Shown: positions 17,309-25,176 of the stretch, one piece after another
Position numbering within the stretch: position 1 is the stretch's first letter
Layout of the letters: the number at the start of each line of letters is the position of its first letter
Source of the DNA: Burkholderiales bacterium
GTDB lineage: Bacteria; Pseudomonadota; Gammaproteobacteria; Burkholderiales; Casimicrobiaceae
Direction of reading: 5' to 3'
NCBI GenBank assembly: GCA_025352105.1
Contig: JANXUB010000128.1
Coordinates: forward strand, 1 to 38,259
Length of the DNA stretch: 38,259 nucleotides
Notes under the pieces: generated by a model
The model's database searches: none
Seen by the model: only the letters and a program-made list of their open reading frames with translations
What the model was told of the DNA's origin: nothing
Made by a program: the position numbers and the translations under genes

Positions 17309-18096
17309 ATCTGGCGCTGGCCCAGGACGCGCCTCCCCTGCGGGTGGAAGATCTGTCGCTTTCGTTCGGCGGCAATCAAGTCTTGCACGACATCTCTCTG
17401 CACTTTAGGCCCGGCGAAATTACTGGGCTAATTGGCCCCAATGGCGCGGGCAAAACCAGCTTTTTCAATTGCCTGACTGGACTGTATTCGCCGCAGAAGG
17501 GGCACATCTTGCTGGGCGATGCGCGGCTGGAACACACTGCGCCCACCGAGCGTGCGGCACTTGGTTTCTCGCGCAGCTTTCAGCATGTGGCGCTGTGTCC
17601 GGAATTGAGCGTTATTGAAAACGTCATGGTTGGCCTGGATCGTCAGTCAAAAGCGGGGTGGATCGACGCGTTCCTTCCGCTGACGCGTGGCCGTGCCGAG
17701 CGTCAAAACAATCGCGCGCTGGCGCTTGAAGCACTCACCCGACTGGGCATCGCGCAGCAAGCTTACGAATCGCCCACGCAACTGCCACCTGGCATGTTGC
17801 GCCTGGCCGAGATTGCGCGTGCCATTGTTGGCGAGCCGCGCGTGTTGTTGCTCGACGAGCCCGCGGCAGGATTGAACTCGGTTGAAACCCACGACTTGTC
17901 GGTGGCATTAAAGAGCCTGCGTTCGCCGCAACTGGTGTTGGTGGTGGTTGAGCACGATATGGATCTGATCATGGACGTATGCGACACCATCCACGTACTC
18001 AATGTCGGTCGTGTACTGGCCTCCGGTGACCCGTCGCACATTCAAGCAAATCCGGAAGTGGTTCGCGTTTATCTGGGCGATGATGATGACGAATGA
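17305..18096 (+). CDS. ABC transporter ATP-binding protein LivG, degenerate signature motif
   Basis: This 263-residue ATPase has Walker A GPNGAGKT at 44-51, Walker B VLLLDE at 180-185 and the H-loop His217 (VVEHDMD). LivG-type features such as RSFQHVALCPELSVIENVMVGL are present. The ABC signature that normally reads LAYGDQRRLEIAR or LSGGQ is LPPGMLRLAEIAR here (160-172), so the conserved serine/glutamine contacts to ATP are missing. LivF retains a normal signature. In such a heterodimer one of the two composite ATP sites may therefore be weakened. Start and stop overlaps with livM and livF indicate one transcript. Confidence 0.92.
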   Translation: MNLALAQDAPPLRVEDLSLSFGGNQVLHDISLHFRPGEITGLIGPNGAGKTSFFNCLTGLYSPQKGHILLGDARLEHTAPTERAALGFSRSFQHVALCPELSVIENVMVGLDRQSKAGWIDAFLPLTRGRAERQNNRALALEALTRLGIAQQAYESPTQLPPGMLRLAEIARAIVGEPRVLLLDEPAAGLNSVETHDLSVALKSLRSPQLVLVVVEHDMDLIMDVCDTIHVLNVGRVLASGDPSHIQANPEVVRVYLGDDDDE

Positions 18097-18862
18097 CGCA
18101 ACCGTTGCTGCCGAATCGAATCTGCTGCACGTCGAAGGTCTGACCGTGCGCTACGGTGCTGGGCCGGTGGTGCATGGCATCTCCCTCAGCATGGCAAGCG
18201 GCGCGGTGGTGGCTTTGCTGGGTGCGAATGGCGCGGGCAAGTCGAGCACGCTGCGGGCGATTGCAGGCCTTGAACCCGCGGAGGGGCGGGTGCACTTTGA
18301 TGGGAAGGAGATCACGCGATTCACGAGCGCCCAGCGATTTCGTTCAGGCATCGTGTACGTGCCCGAGGGTCGCGCCATCGTGACCGACCTAAGCGTTGCC
18401 GAAAACCTAACCTTGGGCTCGTACTTCGTCGACTCCACCACGAGGGAGCGGCGGCGGCAAATGGTGCTGGAGTTCTTTCCGGAGATCGCTAATCGTTTGA
18501 AGGCACCGGCGGGCCTGCTCAGTGGCGGAGAACAACAAATGCTTGCAATCGGTCGGGGGCTGATGTCTGGCCCGCGCTTGCTGCTGCTTGACGAGCCCTC
18601 ACTGGGACTTGCCCCGATGCTTGTGGCACGTGTTTACGAGCGTCTGGCGTTGATTCAGAAGGAGCAAAAACTTGCTGCTTTGCTGGTGGAGCAGAGCTTT
18701 CATGCCGCAGCCAAACTAGCTTCACGCGCTTGGGTCATGCGGCATGGCCATATCGTGGGCGAACTGGATGCACAAGCCCTCCACGGTCGTGAGGGACGGC
18801 AACGCGCGATTGACGCTTACTTGGGCGCTCGCCAGCACGAGCCCTCAGTCAATCAGGCATAA
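18080..18862 (+). CDS. ABC transporter ATP-binding protein LivF
   Basis: This is a 260-residue LivF-type ATPase with Walker A GANGAGKS at 48-55, a normal signature LLSGGEQQMLAIGRGLM, Walker B RLLLLDEPSLGLAP and a VEQSF H-loop variant typical for LivF. Three ATG codons in a row (18080, 18083, 18086) inside the livG end could all serve as start. The frame extends upstream to 18002 but that stretch does not look like the family. It is followed by the SMP-30-like gene after 16 bases. Confidence 0.92.
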   Translation: MMMTNDATVAAESNLLHVEGLTVRYGAGPVVHGISLSMASGAVVALLGANGAGKSSTLRAIAGLEPAEGRVHFDGKEITRFTSAQRFRSGIVYVPEGRAIVTDLSVAENLTLGSYFVDSTTRERRRQMVLEFFPEIANRLKAPAGLLSGGEQQMLAIGRGLMSGPRLLLLDEPSLGLAPMLVARVYERLALIQKEQKLAALLVEQSFHAAAKLASRAWVMRHGHIVGELDAQALHGREGRQRAIDAYLGARQHEPSVNQA

Positions 18863-18878
18863 AAGGAGACGGACCACC

Positions 18879-19802
18879 ATGAATTTGAAATTACAGGGCC
18901 ACGTCATGGCCCGCGGATTGCAGTTCCCGGAAGGCCCCGTAGCGCTTGCCGACGGCAGCGTGCTGGTGGTGGAGATTGCGGCAGGACGACTAACCCGCGT
19001 CTCGCCGTCGGGTGAACTTCAAGTGGTGGCTGAGCTGGGGGGAGGTCCCAATGGTGCGGCACTGGGGCCGGACGGGCACTGCTACGTCTGTAATAACGGC
19101 GGCTTCAATTGGCGCACCGACAACGGCTTCACTCGCCCCACGGGGGCGGCCACTGACTACGCGGGGGGCTCTATCCAGCGGGTCAATTTGGCAACCGGTG
19201 CAGTTGAAGTGCTCTACACCCATTGTGATGGCGTGCCCCTGCACGGCCCAAATGACATCGTGTTCGACGCACATGGCGGTTTCTGGTTTAGCGATTTTGG
19301 CAAGACGTTCGAGGACAAAATTCTTCGCGGCGCACTGTATTACGCCCAGACCCTTGGCAAATTCATTCGGCGAGCAGCCCACCCGGTGCTGACCACCAAC
19401 GGCGTGGGTTTGTCACCTGACGGCCGCACGCTGTACATGACCGAAACCGAAACCAGCCGACTGTGGTCGTATGCGATCGTCGGCCCTGGTGAGCTTGCGC
19501 TCGAACCCTGGCCTTCGCCCAATGGTGGCCGCTTGGTACATGGTCTGCCCGGTTTTCAGCGCTTTGACTCGCTGGCCGTGGAGCAGAACGGCAATATCTG
19601 CGTAGCCACTCTGGTGCGTGGTGGTATCAGTGTGTTTTCGCCCGGTGGGGATTTGCTCGAATTCCATGAGGCGCCCGAGGGGTACTGCACCAACCTGTGC
19701 TTTGGCGGTGCCGACCGATGCACCGCTTTCGTCACACTTTCCGGCTACGGCCAACTTTTCGCAGCACGTTGGCCGCGCGCTGGCCTGCGACTTTGCGCTT
19801 GA
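18879..19802 (+). CDS. SMP-30/gluconolactonase/LRE-like protein
   Basis: This 307-residue beta-propeller protein of the SMP-30 family hydrolyses lactones in its best-known members. Metal-site motifs are visible: FPEGPVA near residue 16 (Glu), ASNPND-like HGPNDIVFDAHGGFWFSDFGKTF in the middle (Asn and Asp), and TTNGVGLSPDGRTLYMTETETSRLW (Asn and Asp). There is no signal peptide, so it is cytosolic. Ribosome site AAGGAG lies 11 bases ahead. Its presence suggests a lactone or cyclic ester intermediate, but some family members sense or bind rather than hydrolyse. Confidence 0.87.
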   Translation: MNLKLQGHVMARGLQFPEGPVALADGSVLVVEIAAGRLTRVSPSGELQVVAELGGGPNGAALGPDGHCYVCNNGGFNWRTDNGFTRPTGAATDYAGGSIQRVNLATGAVEVLYTHCDGVPLHGPNDIVFDAHGGFWFSDFGKTFEDKILRGALYYAQTLGKFIRRAAHPVLTTNGVGLSPDGRTLYMTETETSRLWSYAIVGPGELALEPWPSPNGGRLVHGLPGFQRFDSLAVEQNGNICVATLVRGGISVFSPGGDLLEFHEAPEGYCTNLCFGGADRCTAFVTLSGYGQLFAARWPRAGLRLCA

Positions 19803-19834
19803 CTCGACTACTTATATCCAGAAAGTCAATATTC

Positions 19835-20833
19835 ATGAAGCTTTTTTCTAATCATCGACGGGCGATTTTGCAGGTGGGCGCGACAGTGGTGGCGGCCGCG
19901 ATTGCCACCCTGCCGCTCCCCGCGACTGCTCAAAAAGCGTGGCCTGATCGCCCCATCCGTGTCATCGTTCCGTACGCTGCCGGTCAGGGTGCCGATGTGC
20001 TGATGCGCCTGGTGGGCCAGGAACTGTCAAAAACGTTGAACCAGCCGATCGTTGTCGAGAATCGCGCCGGTGCAGGCGGCAACATTGGAGCCGCAGCAGT
20101 GGCTAAGTCAGCGGCAGACGGATACACCTTTCTGCTGGGGACTAACGCCACCAACGCCGCTAACGAATTCCTCTACCCCAACCTCGGCTTCAACCCAGCG
20201 ACCGAGTTCGATTCAGTCGCCATGATTGGGTTGTTGCCGATGGTCATTGCAACTTCAGCCTCAGATTTGCCGACCAATGGCATAGCAGAGTTGATTGCCC
20301 GAGCGCGCGCCAAACCAGACACGCTGAATGTAGGGCTTCCCAGCACGACCGCAAACGTTGTGTTCGCACAATTTGTGAAATCGGCACAAGCGCCACTGTT
20401 TGCTGTGAAGTACAAGTCGTCCGCACAATCGATGACCGACGCAATTGGCGGGCAAATTCCACTGGTCATTGACACCGTCACGGCGGCGCGGGGGCAAATA
20501 GCGAGCGGAAAACTTCGTGCATTGGGCATTACTTCGCTTAAAGCCAGTGAAATGCTACCGGGCATCAAGCCCGTATCCGAACAAGGCGTCAGCGGATTTG
20601 ATGTTGTGGCCTGGGATGCCCTGTTCGCACCCCGTGGCACCCCGCCGGACGTCGTGCAGAAGCTAAGCGAACACCTGCAGCGCGCGCTGCAGCAATTGGA
20701 GACACGACGCAAGATGCTCGACATCGGCGTCGAGCCACTCTACTTGAACCCCGTTCAGCTCGACTCGTTCGTGAAAGAAGAACGCATGAAGTGGGGCGGG
20801 ATCATCAAAGCGGCAGAAATTCGCATCGAATAA
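19835..20833 (+). CDS. Bug-type (TTT family) periplasmic solute-binding protein 2
   Basis: This 332-residue Bug receptor has a signal peptide at 1-33 ending ATAQ. Family motifs KAWPDRPIRVIVPYAAGQGADVL, ENRAGAGGNIGAAAVAKSAADGYTFLLG and YKSSAQSMTDAIGGQIPLVIDTV are present. The ATG at 19835 is the last in-frame candidate before the signal; the frame runs into the preceding gene. It is the last gene of the operon that starts at 11559, 98 bases before the next operon. It differs clearly from receptor 1 at 8452-9444, so the two may bind different ligands. Confidence 0.92.
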   Translation: MKLFSNHRRAILQVGATVVAAAIATLPLPATAQKAWPDRPIRVIVPYAAGQGADVLMRLVGQELSKTLNQPIVVENRAGAGGNIGAAAVAKSAADGYTFLLGTNATNAANEFLYPNLGFNPATEFDSVAMIGLLPMVIATSASDLPTNGIAELIARARAKPDTLNVGLPSTTANVVFAQFVKSAQAPLFAVKYKSSAQSMTDAIGGQIPLVIDTVTAARGQIASGKLRALGITSLKASEMLPGIKPVSEQGVSGFDVVAWDALFAPRGTPPDVVQKLSEHLQRALQQLETRRKMLDIGVEPLYLNPVQLDSFVKEERMKWGGIIKAAEIRIE

Positions 20834-20883
20834 CTCGCCGATGGCCCGCTAAAGCAGCTAAATGTGTCTAACTTGATCTACCA

Positions 20884-20903
20884 TATAATGCATTGTGCAT
20901 TAT
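20884..20903 (+). promoter_or_regulatory. Promoter -10 box inside an 8-3-8 palindrome, third operon
   Basis: A perfect TATAAT at 20884-20889 overlaps the palindrome ATAATGCA-TTG-TGCATTAT (20885-20903). The motif TATAATGCATT is shared with the two other island promoters. It lies 29 bases ahead of the ATG at 20932, with ribosome site TGGAG at 20921-20925. No convincing -35 box is seen at 16-18 bases, which is common for activated or weak promoters. Regulation by the GntR protein encoded at the end of this operon is inferred. Confidence 0.65.
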
Positions 20904-20931
20904 TTATTCAATTTAATTACTGGAGCGTGAC

Positions 20932-22152
20932 ATGAACACCACTGCAACACCACCACCACCACAGGGCGACGTCGGCAATGCGCCGGCCGAAGGCCTGATT
21001 ACCGACAAGGCGATTGCAGAAGCGAGGGCCATGATTGGTCTACATCTACGCCCAGAAGGCCCTTACTTGCAGGATGCCACTGCGGACACGCTTCGCAACT
21101 GGTGCAACGGCATTGGCGACCTGAATCCCCTGTACCGCGACATTGGCTACGGTGCAGCCACACGCTACGGCACGATGGTGGGTCACCCGATGTTCCCCAT
21201 GGCTTTTGGCTGGCTGGGTCGCACCCGTTGGGGCTTGTCTGGCGTACACGGCTTTTATGCTGGCAATGACTGGGAAATCTTCCGTCATGTGCGTCCGGGT
21301 GACCGTATTACTGCGATCGAGCGTGTCGTCGGAGTTGAGGAGAAGGAAAGCAAATTCTCCGGTCGGCTAGTGCTGCAATATGTCGAAGCTTGTTACTACA
21401 ACCAGCGCAGCGAGTTGGTCGCGCGCGGCTTGGGTACTTGCACCCGCCACGAGCGCAAGGCGGCACGCGACACAGGAAAATACAAGGAAATCGAACAACA
21501 CGAATACACCAATGAAGAGCACGATCGAATCGACCAAATGGTGCTCGACGAGCCGAAAAACATCCGTGGAGCGAATGTGCGCTACTGGGAAGAAGTAGAG
21601 ATAGGCGAAGAGTTGCCCACCGTTGCTCGCGGCCCGTTGTCACTGATGGACACGATGGGATTCCTGGTTGGCTGCGGCCGCGGTCACACGCACGGCGTGG
21701 TGCTACAAGCCGCCGTCAAGCACCCTGGGCACTTCTTCCGCAACCCCGAAGCAGGCGGTGGCGTTGAGTACACCGGTATTGGCCATCATCGCGAATCTGT
21801 CGCCAAGGAAGTGGGCGTGCCCGGTACTTATGACTACGGCCCGCAACGCTCTTCCTGGATGTGTTCAATGTTAACGAACTGGATGGGGGATGCAGGGGCG
21901 CTCAAGCGTGTGCGTACGGAGATGCGCCGATTCAATATCATGGGTGACACGACATTCTGCAAAGGCAAAGTCGTGCGCAAATACATCAAGGATAAGGCGG
22001 GGCTGGTTGACATTGAAATCGCAGCCGTGAACCAACGCGGTGAAGTCACAACACCAGGCATCGCCACAGTGGCGCTGCCGTCTCGCGATGTCACTCTACC
22101 TGCCTTCATCGATGGCTCAGGTATCGATCTCGAACTGCCAGTGGTTCGTTGA
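20932..22152 (+). CDS. Double hot-dog MaoC/FAS1-like dehydratase (hydratase) 2
   Basis: This 406-residue protein has two hot-dog halves. The N-terminal half (about 30-185) contains FAS1-like dehydratase features: LRNWCNGIGDLNPLYRD, YGTMVGHPMFP and FRHVRPGDRITA. The C-terminal half (about 205-395) has ANVRYWEEVEIGEELPTVARGPLSLMD and a late PGIATVALPSRD. This size suits a dehydratase or hydratase acting on a CoA ester. It differs in size and motifs from the HTD2-type enzyme at 12787 and likely acts on a separate step. The N-terminus is Pro/Thr-rich (residues 2-11). First gene of the third operon. Confidence 0.82.
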   Translation: MNTTATPPPPQGDVGNAPAEGLITDKAIAEARAMIGLHLRPEGPYLQDATADTLRNWCNGIGDLNPLYRDIGYGAATRYGTMVGHPMFPMAFGWLGRTRWGLSGVHGFYAGNDWEIFRHVRPGDRITAIERVVGVEEKESKFSGRLVLQYVEACYYNQRSELVARGLGTCTRHERKAARDTGKYKEIEQHEYTNEEHDRIDQMVLDEPKNIRGANVRYWEEVEIGEELPTVARGPLSLMDTMGFLVGCGRGHTHGVVLQAAVKHPGHFFRNPEAGGGVEYTGIGHHRESVAKEVGVPGTYDYGPQRSSWMCSMLTNWMGDAGALKRVRTEMRRFNIMGDTTFCKGKVVRKYIKDKAGLVDIEIAAVNQRGEVTTPGIATVALPSRDVTLPAFIDGSGIDLELPVVR

Positions 22153-22186
22153 CCAACCGCAAAGCTAGTTCGTCGCCAGACTTCAA

Positions 22187-23350
22187 ATGACTGCTAACGT
22201 AGTGACACCGCTCCCACAGCTGCCCCTCTCCGGTTGCCGCATCGTTGAGCGTTCGCGCACAGTCGCAGCTGCGTACGCAGGCCGGATGCTGGCTGCGATG
22301 GGGGCAGATGTCGTAATGCTGGAGCCGAGTGCAGGAACTTCTCTGCGTAAGGCTGCACCGCTACTCGATGGCACCGGTGAGAGTGCGCTTTTTGCGTACC
22401 TTGCTGTTGGCAAAAGTAGTCAGATGTGCGACATGGAGACGCCATCTGGACAGGCAACGCTTGCGCACGCACTGGAGCACGCCGACATTTTTATCGATGA
22501 CACCCCGTTGTGCGAGCGAGGTTCTCTCCATTTGACGCCAGAGGCGATTGCCACACGTTTTCCGAAGCTGGTGCACGTAAGTGTCTTGCCTTTCGGAGCC
22601 AGCGGCCCCAAAGCGCACTGGGACGGTGAAGAGATCAATCTTCTGCACGCGGGTGGCGAAGGTTTTTTGCTACCTAATGGCTTGTCAAACGAGTTGTACC
22701 CAGACCGACCACCACTGAAAATTTACGGGCATTTTGCTGGCTATCAGGGCGGGTGCGCAGCAGCTTTGTCGGCACTCTCTGCCTGGTGGGTCGTTGACAC
22801 GGCGGGCGGGCAGTATGTTGATGTGTCGGTGCAGGATGCCGTGTTGTCCGTCGGTGCCTTCGCATTGCAGCGACTGGGTGACGGATCGCTCGAGCACCGT
22901 GAGACGCGCCGCTTTCGTTACGGTGGCGTGTTCGCAGCAAAAGACGGTTACGTCGAATTACTTACGTTGGAGGATCGCCAATGGAGCGCGTTGGTCGCCC
23001 TGCTCGGCTCACCCTCATGGGCCAGTGAAGAAGGGCTGCGCGACCCGCTGAACCGCAGTCGCCGTGGCGACGAGATCAATGCGCACATTCGCGCCTGGAT
23101 GGCGCAGCACTCGGTAGACGATATTGTGCTTCGTGCTCAGGAGCTGGGCGTTCCAGCCGGAAAATACCGCACGCCCGCAGAAGTCGTTCACGGTGAGCAT
23201 GAGCGTGCGCGAGGCTTGTTCGCCTCGACACAATTAGCGAGCGGCATGCACGTCGAAGCGCTGGTGGCACCTTTTCAATTTCGCTGCACGCCTTTGCGCG
23301 GCGGCGAACGCGTGCCAGCGCTGGGAGACATGGCTCGAAAGGCGCAATGA
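22187..23350 (+). CDS. Class III CoA-transferase-like protein, catalytic Asp replaced (A subunit)
   Basis: This 387-residue protein has the CaiB/BaiF fold (VAAAYAGRMLAAMGADVVMLEP, VHVSVLPFGASGP, GGQYVDVSVQDAVLSVGAFALQR). At the place of the catalytic aspartate it reads YGHFAGYQGGCAAALSAL, with His182 where active enzymes have Asp, as judged by the distance to the following Ala/Leu helix. Its gene overlaps by 4 bases the next one, which does keep the Asp. Together they look like a heteromeric transferase with one non-catalytic subunit, as described for benzylsuccinate CoA-transferase BbsEF. A role as partner rather than independent enzyme is inferred. Confidence 0.85.
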   Translation: MTANVVTPLPQLPLSGCRIVERSRTVAAAYAGRMLAAMGADVVMLEPSAGTSLRKAAPLLDGTGESALFAYLAVGKSSQMCDMETPSGQATLAHALEHADIFIDDTPLCERGSLHLTPEAIATRFPKLVHVSVLPFGASGPKAHWDGEEINLLHAGGEGFLLPNGLSNELYPDRPPLKIYGHFAGYQGGCAAALSALSAWWVVDTAGGQYVDVSVQDAVLSVGAFALQRLGDGSLEHRETRRFRYGGVFAAKDGYVELLTLEDRQWSALVALLGSPSWASEEGLRDPLNRSRRGDEINAHIRAWMAQHSVDDIVLRAQELGVPAGKYRTPAEVVHGEHERARGLFASTQLASGMHVEALVAPFQFRCTPLRGGERVPALGDMARKAQ

Positions 23351-24549
23351 TGAGCAGCTCCAAATCACCGTTGGCGGGCATTCGCATCGCAGACTTCACC
23401 ATCCATGCGGCCGGCCCGTTTTGTACGCATCTGTTGTCGCAACTCGGCGCAGAATGCATCAAAATCGAAAGCCAGACGCGTCCCGACGCATTTCGCAAGC
23501 CCCATGCTGTGTATGGGCGGATGGCGGCAGCAACCTTCGACCAAGTGTCAGCCAACAAGTTGTCGGTGCGGCTCAATCTAAAGCAGCCCGAAGCAGTTGT
23601 GCTCGCCAAGCAACTGGTAGGCATCTCAAACGTCACGGCGGAGAGCTTCCGGCCTGGCGTGATGAATCGCCTGGGCTTGGGGTTCGACGATCTACGACAG
23701 AGCAAACCCGACCTGGTGATGCTCTCTCTGTCGTCGTGCGGGCAGAGCGGACCGGACTCGCATTTCGCAGGCTATGCGCCGTTGTTTGGCGCATGGGGCG
23801 GCTTGGGCTCAATGACGGGATACAGCGATGGCCCTCCGGTTGAGATGCGCCACGTGATGGATCATTCCGCAGGCTTGCACGCGGCAATGGCTGTGATGGC
23901 CGCGCTGCACCAGCATCGCCGCACCGGTCAGGCTCAGCATGTTGATCTGGCCGCAAGAGAGGTCGCTTCTGCGATGATCGGTGACGCGTTGGTGCAAGCC
24001 AGCTTCGGCATGACGCCAGAGCGCCCGGGCAATGGCGATCTGGGTAAGGCACCTCACGGAATCTACGCAACTGGCAAGCCTGACCGCTGGCTCACGCTCG
24101 CGATTCGCAACGATACCGAGTGGCGAAGACTGCAACAGCTTGTGGGCGAAGATGTCTGCGAAGAACGGTTTGCCACGATGCCAGGGCGTTTGCAGCACCG
24201 TAAAGATCTGGATCAGCTGCTCTCAAAGTGGTTGGCCTGTTGCGATGCCGATGCCACGGCGGAACTCCTGCAACAGGCGGGCATCTGCGCACATGTGTCC
24301 TGGACTATGCAGGATATCGCTGACGATGCCCACCTGCGTGCCCGCCGGGCACTCGTTGAAGTAAGCGCACCGGACATTCCCCCAAGGCTAGCCGTTGGCG
24401 CACCCGCAAGGTTTAGTCGTACCGACGATGTCGGCATACGAAGATTGACACCCGCACTGGGCCAGGACGAAGACTACGTTTTTGGCGAACTGCTGGGCCT
24501 GAGTGCTGCGCAACGCGCTGACCTCGAAGTACGCGAAGTAATACTTTAA
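23347..24549 (+). CDS. Class III (CaiB/BaiF) CoA-transferase, catalytic subunit candidate
   Basis: This 400-residue CoA-transferase has the N-terminal motif LAGIRIADFTIHAAGPFCTHLLSQLGAECIKIE and intact Asp172 in MDHSAGLHAAMAVMAALHQH. GQAQHVDLAAREVA follows as expected. Start at 23347 overlaps the upstream stop (ATGATGA), and a second ATG at 23350 is equally possible. Coupled translation with the Asp-less relative supports a complex. It would move CoA from a donor such as succinyl-CoA to the pathway's acid, the donor being a guess. Confidence 0.9.
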   Translation: MMSSSKSPLAGIRIADFTIHAAGPFCTHLLSQLGAECIKIESQTRPDAFRKPHAVYGRMAAATFDQVSANKLSVRLNLKQPEAVVLAKQLVGISNVTAESFRPGVMNRLGLGFDDLRQSKPDLVMLSLSSCGQSGPDSHFAGYAPLFGAWGGLGSMTGYSDGPPVEMRHVMDHSAGLHAAMAVMAALHQHRRTGQAQHVDLAAREVASAMIGDALVQASFGMTPERPGNGDLGKAPHGIYATGKPDRWLTLAIRNDTEWRRLQQLVGEDVCEERFATMPGRLQHRKDLDQLLSKWLACCDADATAELLQQAGICAHVSWTMQDIADDAHLRARRALVEVSAPDIPPRLAVGAPARFSRTDDVGIRRLTPALGQDEDYVFGELLGLSAAQRADLEVREVIL

Positions 24550-24594
24550 GTGAACTGCGGCACATGCCTTTGAAATGAACGAGAGGAAGACGCT

Positions 24595-25176
24595 GTGAAA
24601 GACTCCATCTACTTGGTGCTGGACATGATGAACGATCTGGTTCATGCGGATGGCCCCAATGGCAAAGCGCCTTACGGTGAACAGGTGCGCTCCCGCCGCA
24701 TTCTGGAAAACACTCGTCAAGCGCTGAATAAAGCACGCGCTGCCAACCTGCACATTGGGTTTGTCCGCGTCGGCTTTTCGCCGGATTATCGTGAGTGCCC
24801 GTCTAATTCACCGATCTTTTCGGGAGCCCGCAAGAACGGTATTTTTAAGCTCGGTGAGTGGGGCACGCAGGTGCATCCTGACCTTGGTCAACAGCCCGGT
24901 GACTTCGACATCGTCAAGCACAGAGTGAGTCCTTTTTACAGCACGACGCTTGAGGTCGTCCTGCGTGCCAACAGCATACGGAGAATCTATTGCTCCGGCA
25001 TCTCTACCAACGCCGTGGTTCAGGCTATCGTGCGTGAAGGTCACGATCGCGACTACGAGATGGTGGTGCTCGATGACTGCTGCTGTGGGTTATCAATCGA
25101 AGAGCACGACAACGCGATCAAGAGCTTGCAGCGCTTTTGCCGTGTCACTACGTCGCAAGACGTGAGCTTTGACTGA
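24595..25176 (+). CDS. Isochorismatase-fold hydrolase lacking the nucleophilic cysteine
   Basis: This 193-residue protein belongs to the isochorismatase/cysteine hydrolase fold, as shown by the start YLVLDMMNDLV (Asp10) and Lys108 in DIVKHRVSPFYSTTLEVVL. In amidase members the next motif reads GxATNVCV with the catalytic Cys. Here it is GISTNAVV, with Val141 at the Cys position. True isochorismatases also lack this cysteine, so a non-amidase reaction or loss of catalysis are both possible. A GTG start is supported by AGAGGAAG six bases ahead, and the end overlaps the next gene by 8 bases. The substrate is unknown. Confidence 0.82.
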   Translation: MKDSIYLVLDMMNDLVHADGPNGKAPYGEQVRSRRILENTRQALNKARAANLHIGFVRVGFSPDYRECPSNSPIFSGARKNGIFKLGEWGTQVHPDLGQQPGDFDIVKHRVSPFYSTTLEVVLRANSIRRIYCSGISTNAVVQAIVREGHDRDYEMVVLDDCCCGLSIEEHDNAIKSLQRFCRVTTSQDVSFD

